From the NCBI RefSeq assembly GCF_000149955.1, contig NC_030999.1, positions 65,564 to 99,132 on the forward strand: a DNA stretch of 33,569 nt. The letters are read 5' to 3'. The translations under genes were made by a program, and so were the position numbers. Positions 27,856-33,569 of this stretch are shown piece after piece. The notes beneath the pieces were generated by a model, which was given only the letters and a program-made list of their open reading frames with translations, ran no database searches and had not been told where the DNA came from. This DNA comes from Fusarium oxysporum f. sp. lycopersici 4287. Its lineage: Eukaryota > Ascomycota > Sordariomycetes > Hypocreales > Nectriaceae. Each line of letters opens with the position of its first letter. Position 1 is the stretch's first letter.

Positions 27856-30309
27856 CTAGCAAGGCGCTCTCGCGACTCGTGTCCATCGGTCAGCATTCCA
27901 CTCTAAGAACGCCGTCTTTGCCAACCAAATATCCTCTGAAAAGCTTTGACTTGGCCGACTTTGCTTGCTTGAATCACCAGTTACCTTCTTGCCATCCATC
28001 GTCTCCGACTTCCACGCTCGCTTGTTCGGCACCAGCTGCGCCAACGGACGTCGAGGCGGGTTGAGTAGCAAAGCCCGTTCAAAGTCGATCACCATAACTC
28101 CGTTGGTCTCAGGATTGAATAACATGTTTGCAAGTCGCACATCTTTGTGGATCACGCCCTCTCGATGCATGGCTCTCAACGACCGAATGGCCTCGTCTTC
28201 GAGCGACCTGTCCATGTCGCCAATTCTCTGTGCTCTGTCGATGCTGCAGCCTCCCCAGGACAAAAATGTCATGTGCACCACGTAGACCCGGTGGTCATAG
28301 TAGTAAGTCTTGTTCATCGATCGGAGGTCAATGGCACCCAGGAAGACAGGCACGTGGACGCCTTGGATCGGCTTGAGACGCTCGTAGACAGCAGCCTCGT
28401 GCTCGAGATCTCTGATGAAAGCCCGCACCGTGCCCTTGCTGACAAAGGTGTAGCCATGCGCAAGTAGGGTCACTTGGAAAAGCACACCCCGCGCACCACC
28501 CTCCCCCAGTGGCCTGATCCCGTCGTCGAGCGACTGTTTCAGCTGCATCCAGAGTAGGCGAAGCCACTCCTTGTGATCGACAGGATGACGTGCGCGGGCG
28601 GCGGGAGCACAGCTCTTGCCGTGAAGCGCCACGTTCGGGCACTTTGGGTCGAGAAAACCACCGTTGACCATCCCGACAAGACATTTCTGCGTACAGTACT
28701 GCCGACCCTGCTCGCCGCCTCCTCCTCCGCGCGGCCGTAACGCCAGTAACGCTAGTCGCTGGCTCCGCCTAGTCCCTTGTCTTGTGTTTCGTCCGCTTGG
28801 CGTAGGCGTGTCCGGTGGCCTGGGCGCCGACTCGTCATCAGATGGTTCCTGCCTGTCGTCCTTCCTCAACGACCCCTCGCCAGTCTGGCACGCGGCTGTT
28901 CGACGTGTCCTCTTGCGGGGCAAGGCCGGCGACCGATCGACATCCTTGTAGGTGGTAGGTTCATGGCCAGGTGAGTAGTCTGATGACGCCGATCGTTCAT
29001 TTTCTGGGATGGAACGCAATGTCGATTCGAAGTCCTCAGCCCACGTCTTCAAGTTCTTCATGGCTTTTAGACGTTCCTCCTGCCTATTCCCCCGTCGTTC
29101 TCCAGGCGAACCGAGAGCCATAAGGGTGAACGCCAGATATTGACCGACAGCCGTGCATATATGGACGTTGTTTGGATGTGCCGACACCTCCGGACCAGGC
29201 TCTGCTAGGTGATAGTACAGCGTCTCAGGTTCGTCCCAGTCAACCTTGAGAAACACGCTTGGGCCTAACACTGCGAGCATTATCGCCCAGCTATTTATTA
29301 TCCGGTTCGTCTTTTTTCGCAATTTACGTCACCGCTGTCATTTCGCCTGTGTGGCATGTTTTTGGCCATAAATTCAGTCTTCATCCGCGCCAGGGTCTAC
29401 AGAAGTTGGAATCGTCCTTCGGTTCACAACTTCCTTGTGGATGTCCATGGCACGGAGACCGAGACGAAGATGCGGAGCGGTCAACTTGTGCGGCGGCTTA
29501 TACTCGGAAACGTAAACCATGGTGCGCCGGGAAGACTCGGTGTTGTCGGATCGATAGACGCAGATTTGATCCGGCCGCAGCTGCTTGAGATCTCTTCGGT
29601 GGTCCGGCGTCTGCGGTGGCGGTGGCGGTGTCGATGGGGTCTCCCGCTCAACGACTTCCTCGGCGACATCGCTGAGGGCATGGGGATGGTTCTCAAAGAC
29701 GACACCATCTCCGATCTGAAAGGCCCTGCTGACCTCTTCCACCTGTTTGAGCTGCTGTATGATGGCTCTGACCGGATCCTCCACGCTATTATGCAGGAAG
29801 TATTCGAGCGTCTTCTCGTCTGCTATCGGCCGTTGAGAGATCCTGTTCCCCAAGCCGGCCAGGAAGTTTCGGTTCTCGAAAACGCGGGTTTCGGTAGGAA
29901 ATGCATCGTAGAGTGTACCGAAGGTGAGCTTCTGTTGATCAAGGAAGTCGGGCCACGGCCTGAGGTTTGTAGGACACCACTTGTCGCGCGGATTGGTGAT
30001 GGAGCCCTTTGAAGTCAGTTTTGGATCCGTTTCGATGGCGAAGCGAGAGAAAACGGAAGCATGGCAAGTTGCAATGTATTCGTCAAGTGTCGTGAGTCGT
30101 GTCTGTTCCTCTGCTTCCTCGGCGCGTTGCTGTTCTCTCTCGGCGCGTTGCTGTTCCCTCTCGGCGCGTTGCCGCTCCTCCTGTCGTTCCCTCTCTGCTT
30201 CCTCGGCGCGTTGCTGTTCTCTCTCGGCGCGTTGCCGCTCCTCCTTCGCGCGCTGCTCAGCTTCTCGTAGGAGTCTTGTCAACTCTTCTACACTCAATGA
30301 TCCATCCAT
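27856..30309 (-). pseudogene. Coiled-coil + PD-(D/E)XK-like + kinase-like protein, broken in the middle
   Basis: The upstream frame starts at ATG 30307-30309 (MDGSLSVEELTRLL) and stops at 29374. It holds a long Glu/Arg/Gln coiled coil built from EREQQRAE-type repeats. A nuclease-like domain follows, whose DQICVYR and YVSEYKPPHKLT carry the D and E-x-K residues of the PD-(D/E)XK fold. The second frame (29322 to 27856) continues the same architecture: FLKVDWDEPETLYYHLAEP, a Cys motif YCTQKCL with CPNVALH, and a kinase-like domain with VIHKDVRLANML (HxD) and MVIDFERA (DFE in place of DFG). I take both as one gene separated by a stop and at least one frameshift between about 29374 and 29315. Family knowledge: this combination matches the fungal Crinkler-like nuclease-kinase class. 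It is inactivated or misassembled here. Confidence 0.7.
30112..30255. repeat. Coding minisatellite in the coiled coil
   Basis: Imperfect tandem units of CTCGGCGCGTTGCTGTTCTC type (about 21-24 bp, partly in higher-order blocks) encode the EREQQRAE heptad-like repeats of the coiled coil. Confidence 0.8.
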
Positions 30310-31374
30310 GATATGTGGGATTGATGCCGTGGTAAGGATCGATGTTGAAGGATGGATATTTGCATTGCAAACGTGTGTTTTGTGTTTTGAAGCTCGGTCT
30401 AATTAAAGTGGGGCCCCATCACGTTGCGAGGGGTGACTCGGCCGGAAAACATTTGAGGCAAGTTTTTTTGTCAGCGTGCGGGGCCCCACGGCTACCACTA
30501 TTACCTGTTGGTTTTTTTTTCCTGTTTACCCCGGATCAAGATCTGGTTCGATTACTACAACGAGTCATTCAACGCAGCAGAATGAGGGCCTCAATTGAGT
30601 CATCGCCTGCTCTTCCCCCTCGTAGTCAATGACAAAATCGATTGTAGTGGATTTGAATTATCAGCCCCATATTACAGGGGTTGATTTGATTTTTGTGAGC
30701 CAATCATAGCTCACCAGTATTCCGTCAAAGACCCGCAACGCCACGAACGCGTAACGCTTCCACGAAGCGATTCCAGTAGGCGAGTGCAGCGTAAGTTTTC
30801 AGGGTCACAACCAACATCTCTTGTCTTTTGTAGCTTCATCATATGCCTACATACTTAATAATTTACGAGCGCATTCTTTTTTTCAAATTTAATCTTTGTT
30901 CCTTCTGCAGCTCATAATGAAACTAGAAGGCTTCATGGTAAATCAGTTGCAGAGCACGGTCCATCGTTACACCTTCCCAATCAAGTTAGTGGCTCTCAGA
31001 GGTCTAGACTTCTATTGCTTAGGAGAGTCATTAAATGGTACCAGCAGGGAAACAACAATGAACGTTCGATTTGTAGACGATCCAGAACGGGACCCGGCCG
31101 TGCTGCACCGACGTCGCTTGCAAGCGAACCGCACACAGAACTGCCGGCGGTGCACAAAAACGTACCGAAACATCCTGGCCACCTATGATGGTGCCGAGTT
31201 GTTGCCTGAAACAGTCAAACAACGCACCTTGTGACAGGCCTTGGGAGGGAAGAATAAAACAATCCAAACCAGACGATCTTGTAACATTGATTTCCTCTCA
31301 AATACCATATAAGCGCGATACCAAGGTCAAAATATTCAACAGCTAGATGATATTCAACAAGTACGGAGTGAAAC
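30310..31374. other. Upstream region of the kinase-type gene, no other gene supported
   Basis: About 100 bp upstream of the start lies an inverted repeat GTGGGGCCCC (30408-30417) with GGGGCCCCAC (30480-30489). A plus-strand frame at 30896-31234 has no recognisable motif. Sequence near 31335-31374 has repeated ATTCAACA and could be the edge of a decayed retrotransposon. Confidence 0.35.
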
Positions 31375-31580
31375 TGTTGAATGTTGGAGGGTTCACCCTC
31401 AACTTCAGGATTAAGGTTCAGGATTAAAGTTTGACGCCCTAAACTTAGATCGTAGGACTTTCATCTAGGACTTTCTAGGACTCAAGTCCTAGAAGGAACC
31501 AGTCAAAGATATAAGGTCTCAATGGTCCTTCGATTGTGACAGAATCAAGAAATATACACGATTCACCTTAATATCTGACA
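31375..31580 (+). repeat. copia-type LTR at the truncated ABC gene
   Basis: The 206-bp segment begins TGTTGAATGTTGG, has AAAGATATAAGG as a promoter-like box and ends ATATCTGACA. Its ends match the LTR at 1193-1370 and its middle resembles the LTR at 13656-13852. The flanks gaaac and catat do not match. The ABC transporter coding sequence stops being recognisable exactly at its right end. Confidence 0.7.
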
Positions 31581-32954
31581 CATATTTTGTATGACAGTAA
31601 CTTCGGGTCGAGACGGGTAGATGTGCTTGATGTTTGATAGTCGAATGGTGCCTTGGAAATGGTCAAGCTTGTTGCCCTTGTCGCTCGAAGCGTCGAGTGG
31701 GGATACCCGATCGATAGTGTTAAAGATCTTGGCAGCAGCAGCGATGGCATTCGTAAAAGCTTGAACATTGGGTGCAACGTTTCCGAGGTTAAATGTACCA
31801 ATCATAACAGCCATCATAATAGTGAGGATGTTGGAAAGACTAGTCTCCCCATTGACAATTAACTGGCTGCCCTGCCAGAAAGCCAGGCTATAGTTGAGGT
31901 AAAGAACCAGCATCATGCCTGCAACCACCCAGGCGACGGCACCCTTGACGCGAAAGCCGTAGTGTTCGGCATTCTTGAGGTGTGCGTCGTATTGCCGAGC
32001 AAGACGCTCCTGCGTACCAAATGCAACGGCGTTGCGAATAGAACTGATAACTTCGTCCGCAAGGTTACCTCCGTGAGCATAAGCCTCCAAGCTTTGTTTG
32101 GTGTACTTAAAGATGAAAGTGGAACCACCGCCTATGTTGAGCAGTAAGGCCACGACGGTCGAAAATAAGATTAAAGTTAACTGCCAGCACTTAATGAATC
32201 CAATCACAAAGGCCGAGACAAATGTGGCGACGGCGGCGAGAGTGAGAGAGATCTTTTCGGAGATGCCATCTTGGATAAGGTTGGTATCGAAGGTGATGCG
32301 AGTAGTCACCTCGCCGGCGCCAAGCTTATCGAAGAAGCCAATGTTCTGGCGTAAGCAGCTCTCGAGGTAATGCTCCCGGATCTTGGCAGCGATATGCTCG
32401 CCACTGTAGATGAAACCGCAAGTCGATATGTAAACCACCACGAACTCGCCGATGCCGAGGTATACAAAGTATAAGACGAATTCAGTTAACTTGTCGGAAA
32501 ACGCGCCGGAGCTCAGACTTTGGTTTACCAAAAAGTCCTGAAAAACGCCTTGGAGGTTACCAAAGGCAACCGTGATGAATGGGAGCGCAGCACCGCCAGC
32601 GATAGCACAGATGCTCGAGATCAAGATAATGATAATGTCGTTGCAAGACGCATACCGGTACAACACAGCCACGCCCTGCTTGACTTCGGGACTAACGACT
32701 TGGCGTCGCAAAACCTCAGCTTCACCAGGTCGCAAGTGTCGATAATGTTCCTCAATATTTTCCCCTTTAGGTGGTGAGACTACTTTCGAGTCGGCCTTTG
32801 TCAGGTCCAGCTTTTTGTTATCAGAGTCGATCGAAGAGGTTGTTCCCGGACGAGTCGCATCTGTGTCGGTCGAACCGCCCCGGCTTGACGATGGCGGCCG
32901 CGAGGGATTGGCGCTGCTGGTCGCAGCGGTCGTCTTTTCAGATGTTTCGGGCAT
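31581..32954 (-). pseudogene. ABCB-type multidrug transporter, truncated after the first membrane domain
   Basis: The start is ATG 32952-32954 (MPETSEKTTAATSS). The N-terminus is Ser/Thr-rich and presumably cytoplasmic. The first transmembrane domain follows with six hydrophobic segments, including IIIILISSICAIAGGAALPF and typical ABCB motifs (GEHIAAKIREHYLESCLRQNIGFFD, AGEVTTRITFDTNLIQDGISEK, AFWQGSQLIVNGE). Only the start of nucleotide-binding domain 1 is left (IRLSNIKHIYPSRPEVTVIQNM). Walker A, signature and Walker B of NBD1 and the whole second half, about 850 of the roughly 1,300 residues usual for the family, are gone. The frame runs a few codons into the LTR and stops at 31563. It cannot transport, since no ATP site remains. 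Confidence 0.88.
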
Positions 32955-33569
32955 GGTGAGAATATGTAGCTGGTCGCAGCTCAAAAGTGAACCAGCGCGG
33001 ACGGTGCTTTAGCGATAAGAAGAAGCGTTCAGTTATCGTCTACACCAGTAGGTTCTGTCAGAGTTGAGATGGAAGTCGTCGAGATTAGCAGATTATATGT
33101 GCGATGGCACAGGAATTGAGAAATGGAATGCACTGTGTCATGAAAAGTAAAAAGGAAAGAATTAGACCCGTTATTTGATTACATTTTAGGACCACAATGG
33201 AGGATTAGGTGGCAGTTATATCCATCAAGAGCACAGAAATGCGACTCGAGACCAGCAATTTATTTGAATGACTTGGGCAACGCAACACGCAACGCACTGC
33301 CTTAGCGTATTTTGGATGCTGTCGGACGGTCATAGCTTCGAAATGTGATGGAACTTTGGGGGCCCAGTCCGATCCCCCTTGTCGCTCATTGGCGAGCTCG
33401 TGCGTGTACTCCGTAAGAGATGGGGGTTTAGTGATCCTGCAGACCTTAACCCCCTTAGCAGTCGACGAGAAATCCAGTGGACGGCAGTCCGTTATTGGTG
33501 CACCTATGCTTAATCTGTCACTTTCTCTGCTCGTTTACCTGCCCTTTCGTGCCTTCCGCCAGCCAGAGT
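32955..33569. promoter_or_regulatory. 5' region of the truncated ABC transporter gene
   Basis: Non-coding DNA upstream of the start codon. It should hold the original promoter, but no specific element can be named. Confidence 0.3.

Noticed and set aside
28126..28976. Several plus-strand frames of 65-118 codons opposite the kinase-type gene
   Set aside because: They are antisense shadows of a GC-rich coding region whose minus-strand translation has clear kinase motifs.
30896..31234. 112-codon plus-strand frame as a gene
   Set aside because: No recognisable motif and it lies in a decayed flank near an LTR; not enough support.

Overview
The window looks like nuclear DNA of a filamentous ascomycete (Pezizomycotina). 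The inferred introns are short GT-AG introns of 47-57 bp. AT-rich blocks look C-to-T degraded in the way repeat-induced point mutation (RIP) leaves them. The gene families are typical of such fungi: a Pth11/rhodopsin-type membrane protein, an ABCB multidrug transporter, and a coiled-coil/nuclease/kinase protein of the Crinkler-like class. The species cannot be named from the sequence.

Layout. 1-165 is the 3' end of a Cys-containing protein. 480-2793 is an AT-rich graveyard with two pogo/Fot-type MITEs and a copia-type LTR. 2796-5101 is an almost pristine Fot1/pogo-like transposon with perfect 48-bp terminal inverted repeats (TIRs) and a 441-bp solo-LTR-like insertion in its transposase start. 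5325-9291 is a Ty1/copia element on the minus strand, with its RNase H part lost in a 947-bp N gap and its gag end missing. 9292-12250 is an intact hAT element (833-aa transposase). 12251-13180 is the front half of a different hAT transposase. 13656-13852 is a solo LTR, followed by a RIP-damaged Fot remnant (13858-14437).

14737-16124 is a seven-TM rhodopsin-like gene with three introns and one apparent frameshift. 17186-19180 (minus) is an uncharacterised protein with an internal duplication of about 85 residues. 20675-21591 is another nest of small inverted-repeat and pogo-type elements. 21821-22643 holds three related Tc1/mariner-type MITEs in a row. 23836-26449 is an intact hAT gene with one intron. 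26504-27682 is a small hAT derivative that keeps only a C-terminal (dimerisation) coding region between near-perfect TIRs. 27856-30309 (minus) is a broken coiled-coil/PD-(D/E)XK/kinase gene. 31375-31580 is an LTR that sits exactly where an ABCB transporter gene (minus, start 32954) is cut off.

The window is thus mostly accessory, transposon-built DNA in several layers: old RIP-damaged copies, then intact copies inserted later, then insertions into those. The most unusual pattern is in the pogo/Fot TIRs. In five differently diverged families each TIR is built as ACGT plus a short spacer and two tandem 17-mers that usually start GATAAG. The distal part of the 17-mer changes between families while both tandem copies change together.
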